Shown one piece after another: positions 1 through 7,990 of a stretch of DNA of 64,000 nt. The translations under genes were made by a program, and so were the position numbers. Each line of letters starts with the position of its first letter. Position 1 is the stretch's first letter. The notes beneath the pieces were generated by a model. It saw only the letters and a program-made list of their open reading frames with translations, ran no database searches and was not told where the DNA came from. Origin of the DNA: Bryobacteraceae bacterium CoA2 C42 (lineage in GTDB: Bacteria; Acidobacteriota; Terriglobia; Bryobacterales; Bryobacteraceae); contig JAINDL010000001.1 in NCBI GenBank assembly GCA_019931245.1, positions 1-64,000 on the forward strand, in the 5' to 3' direction.

Positions 1-1236
1 CTGGGGTGGGCGTGGGGGCAGGCTCCGCAACTGAAAGAGGCCGGGGTGTGCGCGCGATGCCACGTGGCGCAAGTGCTGGAGTGGAGCGTGGCGGCCAAGC
101 ACGGGCGGGCGGGGACGAACTGCGCGGCGTGCCACGGGGCGAGCGCGGGGCACGTGGCGAACGAGCGGAACCAGGTGAAGCCGGAGCGGCTACCGGTGGG
201 GGCGGCGGCGGTGACGGCGTTGTGCGCGAGTTGCCACGGCGCGGGATGCCCGAAGACGGGGCGGCGGGAGGGTTGCGCGAGCTGTCACCACGCGCACGCG
301 CTGACGAATCCGCAGGCGCCGGCGGCGAAGGTGGATGCGGCGGGGCGGGACGAGGCGTACCGGGCGGCGATGGCGACGGGAGAGAGGCGGGCGGCGGCGG
401 GGGACTGGGCCGGGGCGCGGGAGGCGTTTGGAGAGGCGCTGCGGGTGAGTCCGAAAGACCCGCGGGCGGCGGGGCGGCGGCGGATGGCGGAGCGGCGGGA
501 GCGGCCGGAGATGGCGGGATTGGAGGTGGTGGGGGCGGAGTTTGACGGGGAGTCGGGGTTGGCGCGGCGGGTGCGGGTGAAGGGGTTGGGGATGGAGATG
601 CGGCTGGTGGGGGGCGGGGTGGGGGAGATGGGGAGCGAGGCGGGGCGGGGGGCGGGTCCGGTGCATGAGGTGTACGTGGAGCCGTATTATCTGGGGGTGT
701 TTGAGGTGACGCAGGCGGAGTGGGAGTGGGCGGGGATGGAGAACCGGAGCACGGTGAAAGGGGGGCGGTGGCCGGTGTACGGGATCAGTTGGGAGGAGGC
801 GCGGGAGTTTGTGCGGCGGGTGAACGCGAAGACGGGGGGGAGTTTCCGGCTGCCGACGGAGGCGGAGTGGGAGCGGGCGGCGCGGCTGGGCGGGGAGGGG
901 GCGCTGGGGGAGCGGGCGTGGTACCGGGAGAATACGGGGACGGGGGCGGGGCCGTTTCGGGAGATGGGGGCGTACGCGCCGCGAGAGGTGGGGACGCGGC
1001 GGGCGAACGCGGGGGGATTTTTTGATTTGGCGGGGAACGTGGCGGAGTGGTGTTCGTCGCTGTTCCGGCCGTATCCGTACGACGGGCGGGACGGACGGGA
1101 GGGCGAGGGGGAGGGGCTGCGGGTGGTGCGGGGCGGGGCTTACGGGGACGGGGCGGAGGCGGTCGCGCCGGGGTTCCGGCATAGTGAGCGGCCGGGGCGG
1201 CGGAGCGCGTGGACGGGGCTGCGGCTGGCGCGGTAG
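1..1236 (+). CDS. Multihaem cytochrome c / FGE-sulfatase-like domain fusion, 5'-partial
   Basis: The frame is open at the left edge; its first codons (LGWAWGQAPQ) resemble the end of a signal peptide, so little more than the start is missing. Four CxxCH haem motifs (CARCH, CAACH, CASCH, CASCH) lie within about 85 residues, followed by a TPR-like helix pair (GDWAGAREAFGEALRVSP) and about 210 residues of FGE-sulfatase fold (SWEEAREFVRRVNA, RLPTEAEWERAAR, NVAEWCSS, VVRGGAY, closing GLRLAR). The cysteine pair of true formylglycine-generating enzymes is not visible near the C-terminus, so a binding or structural role is likelier than sulfatase activation. Haem attachment implies a periplasmic protein. 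Codons end overwhelmingly in G. It converges on the PPC-domain gene. Domain identities are fairly sure; the role is unknown. Confidence 0.8.
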   Translation: MGWAWGQAPQLKEAGVCARCHVAQVLEWSVAAKHGRAGTNCAACHGASAGHVANERNQVKPERLPVGAAAVTALCASCHGAGCPKTGRREGCASCHHAHALTNPQAPAAKVDAAGRDEAYRAAMATGERRAAAGDWAGAREAFGEALRVSPKDPRAAGRRRMAERRERPEMAGLEVVGAEFDGESGLARRVRVKGLGMEMRLVGGGVGEMGSEAGRGAGPVHEVYVEPYYLGVFEVTQAEWEWAGMENRSTVKGGRWPVYGISWEEAREFVRRVNAKTGGSFRLPTEAEWERAARLGGEGALGERAWYRENTGTGAGPFREMGAYAPREVGTRRANAGGFFDLAGNVAEWCSSLFRPYPYDGRDGREGEGEGLRVVRGGAYGDGAEAVAPGFRHSERPGRRSAWTGLRLAR

Positions 1237-1260
1237 GGGGAGTTGGCGGGTTGGACGACG

Positions 1261-1341
1261 ATGATCCGGGTGGTGCGGGGCGGGGCTGACGGGGATTCGG
1301 CGGAGGCGTTTGAGCCGGGGTGGCGGGTTTGGCGCGTTTAG
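1261..1341 (+). pseudogene. Short duplicated remnant of an FGE-like C-terminus
   Basis: Directly after the stop at 1234-1236, and in the same frame, a 26-codon stretch reads MIRVVRGGADGDSAEAF and ends in TAG at 1339-1341. It repeats the closing part of the preceding domain (VVRGGAYGDGAEAVAPGF), and the DNA shares the block cgggtggtgcggggcggggc. It is too short to fold alone, so I read it as a leftover of a partial 3' duplication or of a second FGE-like gene. Confidence 0.45.
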
Positions 1342-3134
1342 TCGACGACGGTGAGGGTGATGGCGGGGAGGGGGCGGCGGTAGAAGTTCCAGTCGCCCTG
1401 GTAGATGGGCCCGATCATGACGGCGGTGTGGGCGGTGACGGGCGCGGGGTGGGCGGGGGCTTGACCGGTGATGGTGAGCGGGTAGAGGCCGGGGGGGCCG
1501 GGGGCGGGGAGGGTGAACTCGATTTCGGGGATGAGCATGTCGGCGCCGTCGGCGTTGGGTTCAAAGAGCTGGTCGGGGCGGAAACGGCCAGATAGGGGCG
1601 GGCCGGCGCCTTCGACGCGGACCGAGACTTCGCCCGAGAAGCCGGCTTCGCGGACGAGGTGGAGCTTGAGGGTGGTGGTTTGGCCGCGGCGAACCGTGAG
1701 GTTTTCCGGAGTCGTGAAGAGCTGGAAGGAGGGGGCGGCGGACTCGACTTTGAGGCGGTAGGGGTAGAGGGGGCCGCCGCGGAGGAGGCGGTCGCGGAGT
1801 TCGAGGGTGAGGGTTCCGGAGGTGGTGGGGGTGTAGAAGAGAGTACTGTCGGGGTTGCCGAGGAGGCCGCCCCAGCCGGCGACGACGTCGTCATTTTCGG
1901 CGAGTTTGCGGCCCTGGGGGTCGCGGAGGGTGAGGACGGTGTCGAGGAAGGGGGCGCCGAGCTGGGCGGCGAGGGTGGAGAAGCGGAGGGGCTGGCCGGC
2001 GCGGGCGGGTATGAGAAAGCGCTGGCGTTGGCCGGGGGTGGCGAGGAGGCCATTGACGACGTAGGGGGGCGGGGCGGGGGGAAGGGGTTGGGCATCGGTG
2101 CGTTCGGGCAGGTCGCTGATTTCGAGGGGGAGGGCGTCGGTGTGGCCGGCGGGGGAGACGAGCCAGAGCTTCCAGAGGCCGGGGGAGGCGTGGGCGGGGA
2201 TGGCGACGGCGAAGTCGAGGCGGGAGGGGGAGGCGGCGAGGATCTGGGCGGGGAGGCGGGTGGGGGAGGGGGGATCGGGTTCGAAGCGGATGGGCATGGT
2301 GTAGGGGTAGGTCATGCGGGAGTATTCGGCGAGGCGGAGGGGGGTGAGGTAGGCCTGGGAGACGGCGGCGAGGGCGGAGCCGTGGAGGGAGAAGCGGGCG
2401 AGGGCGCCGCGGCGGGCGCCGAGGGGGGAGAGGGAGAGGGGGTTGGGGAGGTTGGAGATGCGCAGGAGGTAGGCGTTGTTTTTGCCGAAGGTGAAGCCGC
2501 GGGGTCCGCGGTATTGATCGAGGCGGAGGCCGTAGACGCCGGATTGGGGGAAGGTGTATTCGAGGCGGGGGTTTTCGTCGTAGTGGTCGCGGTCGTCGTT
2601 GTAGGCGATTTTTTGGCCGTTGGCGTGGAGGAGGGCCATGCGGGCTTCGACGGCGGAGCCATGGTCCATGGCGCGGAGGTCGAAGAGCCAGCGCTGGCCA
2701 GCGTGGACGGAGAACCAGTAGGTATCGATGTCGGTGGGTCCGTCGAGGCGGCCGTAGAGTTCGGCGGGGAGGGAGGGGAGGGCGCGGTGGTCGCCTTCGA
2801 GGACGGCGGGGAACTGGCCGGCGTTGAACAGGAGGGAGTTGGAGGGGCCGAGGGGAGAGCGGACGCGGAGGAGGTGGGGGCCGAGGGGGGTGTGGGGAGC
2901 GAGGGAGACGAGGCCTTTGAGGCGGCCGGGTTCGCGGAGGGTGGTTTGCTGCCAGGTGAGGAGGGGGGAGTCGAATTCGACGGAGGAGGCGGCTTGGAGG
3001 GATTCGCCGAGGATTTCGATTTCGACGAGGGAGCCGGCGCGGGCGCCGAGGGGGTGGAGGCGGGAGAGGGAGGGGGGCTGGCCGGAGGCGGCGAGGGCGA
3101 GGAGGGGGAGGAGGAGGAGGAAGCGGCGAGTCAC
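1338..3134 (-). CDS. Secreted PPC-domain (bacterial pre-peptidase C-terminal) protein
   Basis: 598 residues from GTG at 3134, which overlaps the stop of the upstream DUF1501 gene by four bases (GTGA). The longer open frame upstream is arginine/proline-rich noise. The N-terminus VTRRFLLLLPLLALAASG is a signal peptide. A TIG/IPT-like beta-sandwich follows (HPLGARAGSLVEIEILG), then two PPC-type domains; the first includes TDIDTYWFSVHAGQRWLFDL with an acidic YNDDRDHYDEN loop, the second AENDDVVAGWGG. No protease catalytic motif is visible. In this lineage such proteins accompany DUF1549/DUF1501 genes, and here it is the last gene of that minus-strand operon. Its role is unknown; ligand or matrix binding at the cell surface is inferred. 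Confidence 0.8.
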   Translation of the reverse strand: MTRRFLLLLPLLALAASGQPPSLSRLHPLGARAGSLVEIEILGESLQAASSVEFDSPLLTWQQTTLREPGRLKGLVSLAPHTPLGPHLLRVRSPLGPSNSLLFNAGQFPAVLEGDHRALPSLPAELYGRLDGPTDIDTYWFSVHAGQRWLFDLRAMDHGSAVEARMALLHANGQKIAYNDDRDHYDENPRLEYTFPQSGVYGLRLDQYRGPRGFTFGKNNAYLLRISNLPNPLSLSPLGARRGALARFSLHGSALAAVSQAYLTPLRLAEYSRMTYPYTMPIRFEPDPPSPTRLPAQILAASPSRLDFAVAIPAHASPGLWKLWLVSPAGHTDALPLEISDLPERTDAQPLPPAPPPYVVNGLLATPGQRQRFLIPARAGQPLRFSTLAAQLGAPFLDTVLTLRDPQGRKLAENDDVVAGWGGLLGNPDSTLFYTPTTSGTLTLELRDRLLRGGPLYPYRLKVESAAPSFQLFTTPENLTVRRGQTTTLKLHLVREAGFSGEVSVRVEGAGPPLSGRFRPDQLFEPNADGADMLIPEIEFTLPAPGPPGLYPLTITGQAPAHPAPVTAHTAVMIGPIYQGDWNFYRRPLPAITLTVVD

Positions 3135-4384
3135 CCGAAGAGTTCCTGGACGGGTTTGCCGTCTTTGTTGATGCGGACGGGGCGTCCGTTGGTGTGGTAC
3201 TCCTTTTGGGTATTGATGCCGAGGGCGTGGTAGATGGTGGCGCCGAGGTCTTCGATGGAGACGGGGCGATGGGTGGGTTCGGCGGCGTGGGCATCGGTGG
3301 CGCCGATGATCGTTCCGCCGCGGATGCCGGCGCCGGCGAGGGCGACGGAGAAGGCGCGGGGCCAATGGTCGCGGCCGCCGGAGAAGTTGAGTTTGGGGGT
3401 GCGGCCGAAGTCGCCGATGACGGCGATGAGGGTGTTTTCGAGGAGGCCGCGTTGCTGGAGGTCGGCGAGGAGGGTGGGGAAGGCCTGGTCGAACTCGGCG
3501 TTGAGTTTGCGGGCGCCTTTTTCGTGTTCGCGGTGGGTATCGTAGCCGCCGTGGAAGACGGTGGCGAGGCGGGCGCCGGCTTCGATGAGGCGGCGGGCGA
3601 GGAGGCAGCCCTGGCCAAGGCCGGTGCGGCCGTAGGCGTCGCGGAGGGAGTCTGGTTCGCGGTGGATATCGAAGGCGAGACGGGCGGCGGGGGAGGCGAT
3701 GAGGTCGAGGGCTTTGGCGGAGAAGGCGTCGATGTCGTCGAGGAGGGGGGATTGGGTGAGGCGGGCGAATTCGGCGTCCATGCGGGCGAGGATCTGGCGG
3801 CGGGCGTGGGATTCGGCGTCGGAGATGCCGGCGGGGAGGGTGAGGTCGCGGACGGTGAAGTTTTTGGCGTTGGGGTCGCCGGTGAGGAAGGGGTCGTGGG
3901 CGGGGCCGAGGAAGCCGGCTTCGGCGGAGAGGTCTTTATCGGGGATGGAGACGAAGGCGGGGAGGCCGTGGCGGCTGCCGCGTTCTTTGGAGAGGACGGC
4001 GCCGTAGGAGGGGTGGAGGAGGTCGTTGCGGGGCTTGGTGCCGGAGAAGATGTACTGGCGGGCGCGTTCGTGGATGGCTTCGTCGGAGTGCATGGAGCGG
4101 ATGACGGCGAAGCGGGGGAAGGCGCGGGCGGTGCGGGGGAGGAGGCCGGAGAAGTGGACGCCGGGGACGGGGGTGGGAACGGAGCCGAAGGAGCCGCGGA
4201 CGTCGTGGGGGGCGTCGGGTTTGGGGTCGAAGAAGTCGAGCTGGCTGGCGCCGCCGTTTTGGAAGATGACGATGCAGGCGCGTTCGCGGGAGGAGGAATG
4301 GGCGAGGAGGGAGGGCAGGGAGAGGCCGCCGAAGGCGAGAGAGCCGAGGCGGAGGAGGTCGCGGCGGTGGGGTAGGGGGGGCAT
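3131..4384 (-). CDS. DUF1501 family exported protein (sulfatase/phosphatase-like fold)
   Basis: 417 residues from ATG at 4384, 11 bases after the upstream DUF1549/1553 gene. The N-terminus PPLPHRRDLLRLGSLAFGG is a Tat-type leader (RRDLLRLG). Family hallmarks seen are IVIFQNGGASQLDFFDPKP near the start, VPGVHFSGLLPRTA, VIGDFGRTPK and GGRDHWPRAFS. These mark DUF1501, which belongs to the alkaline-phosphatase/sulfatase superfamily. DUF1501 is nearly always paired with a DUF1549/DUF1553 cytochrome-like partner, as here. Its length is normal for the family. The substrate is unknown; export through the Tat pathway is inferred from the leader. Confidence 0.88.
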   Translation of the reverse strand: MPPLPHRRDLLRLGSLAFGGLSLPSLLAHSSSRERACIVIFQNGGASQLDFFDPKPDAPHDVRGSFGSVPTPVPGVHFSGLLPRTARAFPRFAVIRSMHSDEAIHERARQYIFSGTKPRNDLLHPSYGAVLSKERGSRHGLPAFVSIPDKDLSAEAGFLGPAHDPFLTGDPNAKNFTVRDLTLPAGISDAESHARRQILARMDAEFARLTQSPLLDDIDAFSAKALDLIASPAARLAFDIHREPDSLRDAYGRTGLGQGCLLARRLIEAGARLATVFHGGYDTHREHEKGARKLNAEFDQAFPTLLADLQQRGLLENTLIAVIGDFGRTPKLNFSGGRDHWPRAFSVALAGAGIRGGTIIGATDAHAAEPTHRPVSIEDLGATIYHALGINTQKEYHTNGRPVRINKDGKPVQELFG

Positions 4385-4395
4385 GGTGAGGGGGC

Positions 4396-6714
4396 TCAGT
4401 AGTTGAGTTGGAATTCCTTTGAGACGAGGGTAGCCCAGAGGAGGCCTTCGAGGGCTTTTCGGCGGTTGGCGGCGTGGTTGAGGAAGTCGACGGCGGCGGC
4501 GCGTTCGCGGTCGTTGGGAGGGCGGGCGTAGGCGCGGAGGTAGAGGGCGGAGACGATGTCGTGGTTGGGGAGGGGCTCCCATTGGGCGAGGATGTTGTCT
4601 TTGTCGTCGACTTTGGCCTGGATGGTTTTGCCGTTCATGAGATGGAGGGATTGGGCGAGGGTGGGGACGGCGGCGCGTTCACAGAGGATGTCGCGGCGGG
4701 GGAAGCCGAAGGTGACGAGGAACTGGTCGGGGCCGTCGGGTTGGTAGACGTCGACGGCGCGGGTTCCTTTGGGGTGCCAGGTGAAGGAGTGGGGGATGGC
4801 GGTGACCTGGGAGAGGCTGTCGAGGAGGACTTCGGCGGGGAGCTTGCGGGGCTGGTAGCGGGCGAACAGGAGGCGTTCGAGGGCGGGTGGGGCGCCGGGG
4901 TTGGGGGAGGGGCGGGAGGAGAGCTGGTAGGTGCGGGAGTTGAGGATGAGGCGGTGGAGTTCTTTGAGGCGGAAGCCGGAGGCGATGAAGTGTTGGGCGA
5001 GGGCGTCGAGGAGTTCGGGGTTGGTGGGCGGGTTGCTGAGGCGGAGGTCGTCGAAGGGTTCGACGATGCCGGTTTGGAAGTATTCGTGCCAGATGCGGTT
5101 GACGGTGGCGCGGGCGAAGTAGGGGTTGTCTTTGCTGGTGATCCAGGCGGCGAGGATTTGGCGGCGGTCGGTGGGGGAGTGAAGCGGGAGGGCGGGGCCG
5201 TTGAGGAGCTTGGGGGCGACGGGTTGGCGGGTGACGGGGTGGTGGACTTCGCCCTCGTCTTCGAGAAACCAGGTGCGGCGGTATTCGCCGATGCCGTGTT
5301 TGACGCGCAGGCGGGCGAAGAAGGCGGAGAGGCCGTAGAAGTCGTCCTGGGTGTAGTTTTCCAGCGGGTGGTTGTGGCATTCGGCGCATTCGAGGCGGAT
5401 GCCGAGGAAGAGGCGGGTGACGGTGGGGACGGCGCGGTTGACTTCGAACTTTTTGAGCATGAAGTCGGTGGCGGGGGCCCAGAAGGCGGTGGCGGGGTTT
5501 TGGAAGGAGTCGCCGTCGCTGGTGAGGATGTCGCGGACGAGCTGGTCGTAGGGGCGGTCGGCGGCGAGGGCGGCGTGGAGCCATTCTTTGAACATGCCCA
5601 TGGCGCGGCCCTGGGAGTTGAGCTGGTTGTTGCGGAACCAGTCTTCGAACTTGACGGTCCAGAAGCTGGCGTATTCGGGGGAGGCGAGGAGTTGGATGAT
5701 GAGGGTGGGGCGGTCGGGTTGGGCGAGGAAGCGGGCGGATTCGGCGGGGAGGGGGGGGCGGCCGAGGGTGTCGAGGTAGACGCGGCGGAGGAATTCGGAG
5801 TTGGTGGTGAGCGGGGCGGGGGTGAGGCCGAGGGCGGCGAGGCGGGGGCCGGTGAAGCGGTCGATGAGGTTATCGGGGGGGAAGGGGGAGGGGGCGGGTT
5901 GGGGGGTGTTGGTGACGCCGACGCGGAGGGCGGCGACGAGGCCCATGCCGCGGGCGAGGATGGTGGTGAGCCCGTGGGCGCCGGGGAGGAGGGTGGAGTT
6001 TTCGACGCGGGCGACGGCGGGGTCGGCGGAGGAGAAGCGGACTTCGCGGGTCATGTCGCGGGTGGTGCCATCGGAGAGGCGTCCGATGACGGCGAGGGGT
6101 TGGGGGGTGCGGTGGAGGAGGGCTTCGCGGGGGACGATTTCGAGGCTGGTGAGGCGGGCGCCGCGGGCGCTGCGGGGTGCGCCGAGGCGGAGCCAGGCGA
6201 GGAGGGTGCGGTACTCGTCGGAGTCGCGGGAGAGGAGGCGGCCGCCGCCGTGGGGGGCGTCGAAGAGGGGTTTGCGGAGGAGGAGGCTTTTTTCGGGTTC
6301 GGCGAGGTTGATGCGAGGGAGGACGGCGGCGTGGTCGGCGGCGACGTCGTAGCCGAACAGGGAGAGTTTGAAGCCGTTCTGGCCGGCGGGGGAGCCGTGG
6401 CAGCCGGAGCCGTTGCAGCCTTTGATGGTGAGGAGGGAGATGATGTCGGGCGAGAAGCGGGGTTCGAGCTGGTGGGTGGGTTGGTTGCGGACTTCGACGC
6501 GGACGGAGGCGTTGCCGCAGTGGAGGGTGGTGAGGCCGGGGGCGAGGCCGATGACGCGGTTGGTGTCGATACGGACGAGGTTGGGGTGGGCGGCGGAGAC
6601 GGTGCAGCCGGAGGCGACGAGGCGCTGTTCGGCGCCGGGTCCGGCGAGGACGATATCGCGGGGTTCGAGGGTGGCCCCGGAGGCGGCAAGCGGGAGGAAC
6701 CAAAGCCAGCGCAC
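4396..6714 (-). CDS. DUF1549/DUF1553 cytochrome-like protein with N-terminal Ig-like domain
   Basis: 772 residues from GTG at 6714, the only start between an upstream in-frame TAG and the signal peptide (MRWLWFLPLAASGA). The purine run AGGGAG abuts the start with almost no spacer, which is unusual. Domains in order: a bacterial Ig-like (BIG2-type) sandwich to about residue 75; a PSCyt1-like motif GCNGSGCHGSPAGQNGFKL, which spaces its cysteines as CX4CH rather than the classic CX2CH; DUF1549 (LIDRFTGPRLAALGL, RRVYLDTLGRPPLPAE); and DUF1553 (YFARATVNRIWHEYF, LHRLILNSRTYQLSS). It heads the DUF1549-DUF1501-PPC operon. Its 5' end and flank are duplicated near 7.8-8.0 kb. A secreted role in polymer breakdown is often guessed for the family but is not established. 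Confidence 0.88.
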   Translation of the reverse strand: MRWLWFLPLAASGATLEPRDIVLAGPGAEQRLVASGCTVSAAHPNLVRIDTNRVIGLAPGLTTLHCGNASVRVEVRNQPTHQLEPRFSPDIISLLTIKGCNGSGCHGSPAGQNGFKLSLFGYDVAADHAAVLPRINLAEPEKSLLLRKPLFDAPHGGGRLLSRDSDEYRTLLAWLRLGAPRSARGARLTSLEIVPREALLHRTPQPLAVIGRLSDGTTRDMTREVRFSSADPAVARVENSTLLPGAHGLTTILARGMGLVAALRVGVTNTPQPAPSPFPPDNLIDRFTGPRLAALGLTPAPLTTNSEFLRRVYLDTLGRPPLPAESARFLAQPDRPTLIIQLLASPEYASFWTVKFEDWFRNNQLNSQGRAMGMFKEWLHAALAADRPYDQLVRDILTSDGDSFQNPATAFWAPATDFMLKKFEVNRAVPTVTRLFLGIRLECAECHNHPLENYTQDDFYGLSAFFARLRVKHGIGEYRRTWFLEDEGEVHHPVTRQPVAPKLLNGPALPLHSPTDRRQILAAWITSKDNPYFARATVNRIWHEYFQTGIVEPFDDLRLSNPPTNPELLDALAQHFIASGFRLKELHRLILNSRTYQLSSRPSPNPGAPPALERLLFARYQPRKLPAEVLLDSLSQVTAIPHSFTWHPKGTRAVDVYQPDGPDQFLVTFGFPRRDILCERAAVPTLAQSLHLMNGKTIQAKVDDKDNILAQWEPLPNHDIVSALYLRAYARPPNDRERAAAVDFLNHAANRRKALEGLLWATLVSKEFQLNY

Positions 6715-6717
6715 CTC

Positions 6718-6776
6718 CCTATGCTATCCCTATTGGGCGGCGGCGTGGGTGGGGGCGAGGGGGGAGTGGCTTACAG
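6718..6776 (-). pseudogene. Decayed copy of the 3' end of the ACS-type MFS transporter gene
   Basis: Read on the minus strand, this stretch ending just before the DUF1549 start matches the last ~50 bases of the transporter gene at 7991-8040. It shares the block ctatgctatccct and then cggcgtggg-gggggcgagggg with few mismatches, and about one base is missing in the coding part, so the transporter frame is lost. It is not translated as a transporter tail here. It shows that a transporter-DUF1549 junction exists twice. Confidence 0.7.
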
Positions 6777-7155
6777 ACTGGGGAGCGTTTCGCCTGCGCC
6801 GGTTCACGGCGAAGGGAATCCGGAAAAAGATGGCGCGCGATAGGAAACAAGTGGGCTTTCGCCGTGGCTAACTCCACCGGCACGGCGGCGGTCCTGGCAC
6901 GCGCAAATGTTTCCGACGCGAGATTTTGAGTCAAAGCCCAATTCCCCAATCGAGAGAGCGAGAATCGAAACTAAGTCGGGGCGATTCCACGCGGGAGGTG
7001 GGGATTCCTCGTATCGCGGGAGGCGCCTCGAAGTTACCCACCGAGCCTGCGCCGCCGCGGGCCCGGACCTTCGGGCGACCGGGTGCAAAGGTCTCGATCT
7101 AATCGAGGCGAAGCGGGTGCTTCTTGACTGGTGAATTCGTGCGAACCTATCGGGT
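6777..7155. other. Intergenic stretch, lower GC, no gene recognised
   Basis: About 380 bases between the transporter-tail remnant and the orphan gene at 7156. No convincing open frame is seen on either strand. Base composition is clearly less GC-rich than the flanking operon genes. One small dyad, CTCGAT-cta-ATCGAG, lies at 7093-7107. A TTGACT hexamer at 7124-7129 is followed 18 bases later only by a poor -10, so I do not call a promoter. Confidence 0.5.
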
Positions 7156-7695
7156 ATGCCAACTATAAAGAGATTACTCGGATTTACAGTGATCGGCCTA
7201 TTTCTTGCCCAGGGCGTTCCCGCTCAGCAAGAATCTGACCGGTGCCATGTTTACATGGTTGCCGCGGGCGCTGAAGATGCAGCGGCCATCTGGAAGCTGA
7301 TCGAGGAGGGCCTGCCCCTTAAGGAAGTTGAGAAGCGGGCGGCTAAGTTAGTAGGGACTCTGGGCGAGTTTGATACCGCTACCGGCGAAGAACAATCGAC
7401 CACAAAGAGCTTTGCCATTCCAGGCACCTCTCAGTTCGTCACGGTCACTGTCTTCTATACCGATGAGTCCATGGCCGCGGCAGGCGTGGGCCCCAATTCG
7501 ATATTGCTCTCGCTGGTAATTGCCAATAAGAAACTCGATACGGCAATGGGTGCGCCAGACTCTATTCAGGCCGAGGTAAGCGTCGATCAGTTCGCCGGAA
7601 AGATCAGGGTCAAAAAGGTCACCGTCCTGAATGGCAAGAAGTACCTCATGGGAATGGAATGTGAGCGCAAGGCGCCCCGGGCAGCAGCCCGATAA
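7156..7695 (+). CDS. Orphan secreted protein of unknown function
   Basis: 179 residues from ATG at 7156, with a clear signal peptide (MPTIKRLLGFTVIGLFLAQG, cleavage near AQQ). I recognise no family. The mature part starts SDRCHVYMVAAGAEDAA, holds a charged helical section (EEGLPLKEVEKRAAKLVG) and then alternating hydrophobic/polar segments suggesting beta strands (FVTVTVFYT, SILLSLVIA, GKIRVKKVTVLNGKKYL), with a second cysteine near the end (MECERKA). Codon use is far less GC-extreme than in its neighbours. It is the only plus-strand gene in the minus-strand block 1338-10230 and sits between two decayed copies of the same operon junction. This suggests acquisition by recombination. Being a real gene is likely from the signal peptide and clean frame. 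Confidence 0.65.
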   Translation: MPTIKRLLGFTVIGLFLAQGVPAQQESDRCHVYMVAAGAEDAAAIWKLIEEGLPLKEVEKRAAKLVGTLGEFDTATGEEQSTTKSFAIPGTSQFVTVTVFYTDESMAAAGVGPNSILLSLVIANKKLDTAMGAPDSIQAEVSVDQFAGKIRVKKVTVLNGKKYLMGMECERKAPRAAAR

Positions 7696-7784
7696 CTGTT
7701 TGCAGAGTCGAGGCTTCGTTCCTCTTGAGCTGGTTCCGGTGGGGGAGGGTTTTGTGGGGGACGATTCCGCGGCGGGCGTCGCGG

Positions 7785-7990
7785 GGGTGTCGCAGACGGG
7801 TTTGCGGAAGAGGAAGCTTTTCTCTCGGGTTCGGCGGTTTTGACAGGGAGAGTTTGAACCCGTTTTGTCCGGCGGGGGAGCCGTGGCATCCAGAGCCGTT
7901 GGAGCCTTGGAGGATGATGCACATAGAGATGATGTTGGGGGAGGGGCGGGGGGCGACCGGGAGGAGCCAGAGGCCACGCCACTCGCTATG
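7785..7990 (-). pseudogene. Relic of the 5' part of a DUF1549-type gene
   Basis: On the minus strand, just after the transporter stop, translation gives EWRGLWLLPVAP, then SNGSGCHGSPAGQNGFKLSL. This matches the DUF1549 protein encoded at 4396-6714 (MRWLWFLPLAAS and CNGSGCHGSPAGQNGFKLSL). The aligned start codon has become TGG, the first motif cysteine is serine, about 50 bases after KLSL are missing, and the continuation EKSFLFRKPVCDTP (functional copy: EKSLLLRKPLFDAP) is in another frame. The Ig-like domain is absent, either deleted or never present in this paralogue. It is a dead fragment lying in register with the transporter-DUF1549 junction at 6.7 kb. Confidence 0.8.

Noticed and set aside
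190-1182. Long minus-strand open frame opposite the cytochrome/FGE gene
   Set aside because: Almost only proline, arginine, histidine and leucine; it is the mirror of a GC-rich gene. The same applies to the long Gly/Glu-rich or Pro/Arg-rich frames opposite most genes, for example 1659-3233, 4474-6843, 7865-9688 and 62714-63901.
7124-7153. Promoter TTGACT-N18-TATCGG before the orphan gene
   Set aside because: The -10 match is poor and the start point would fall at or inside the start codon.
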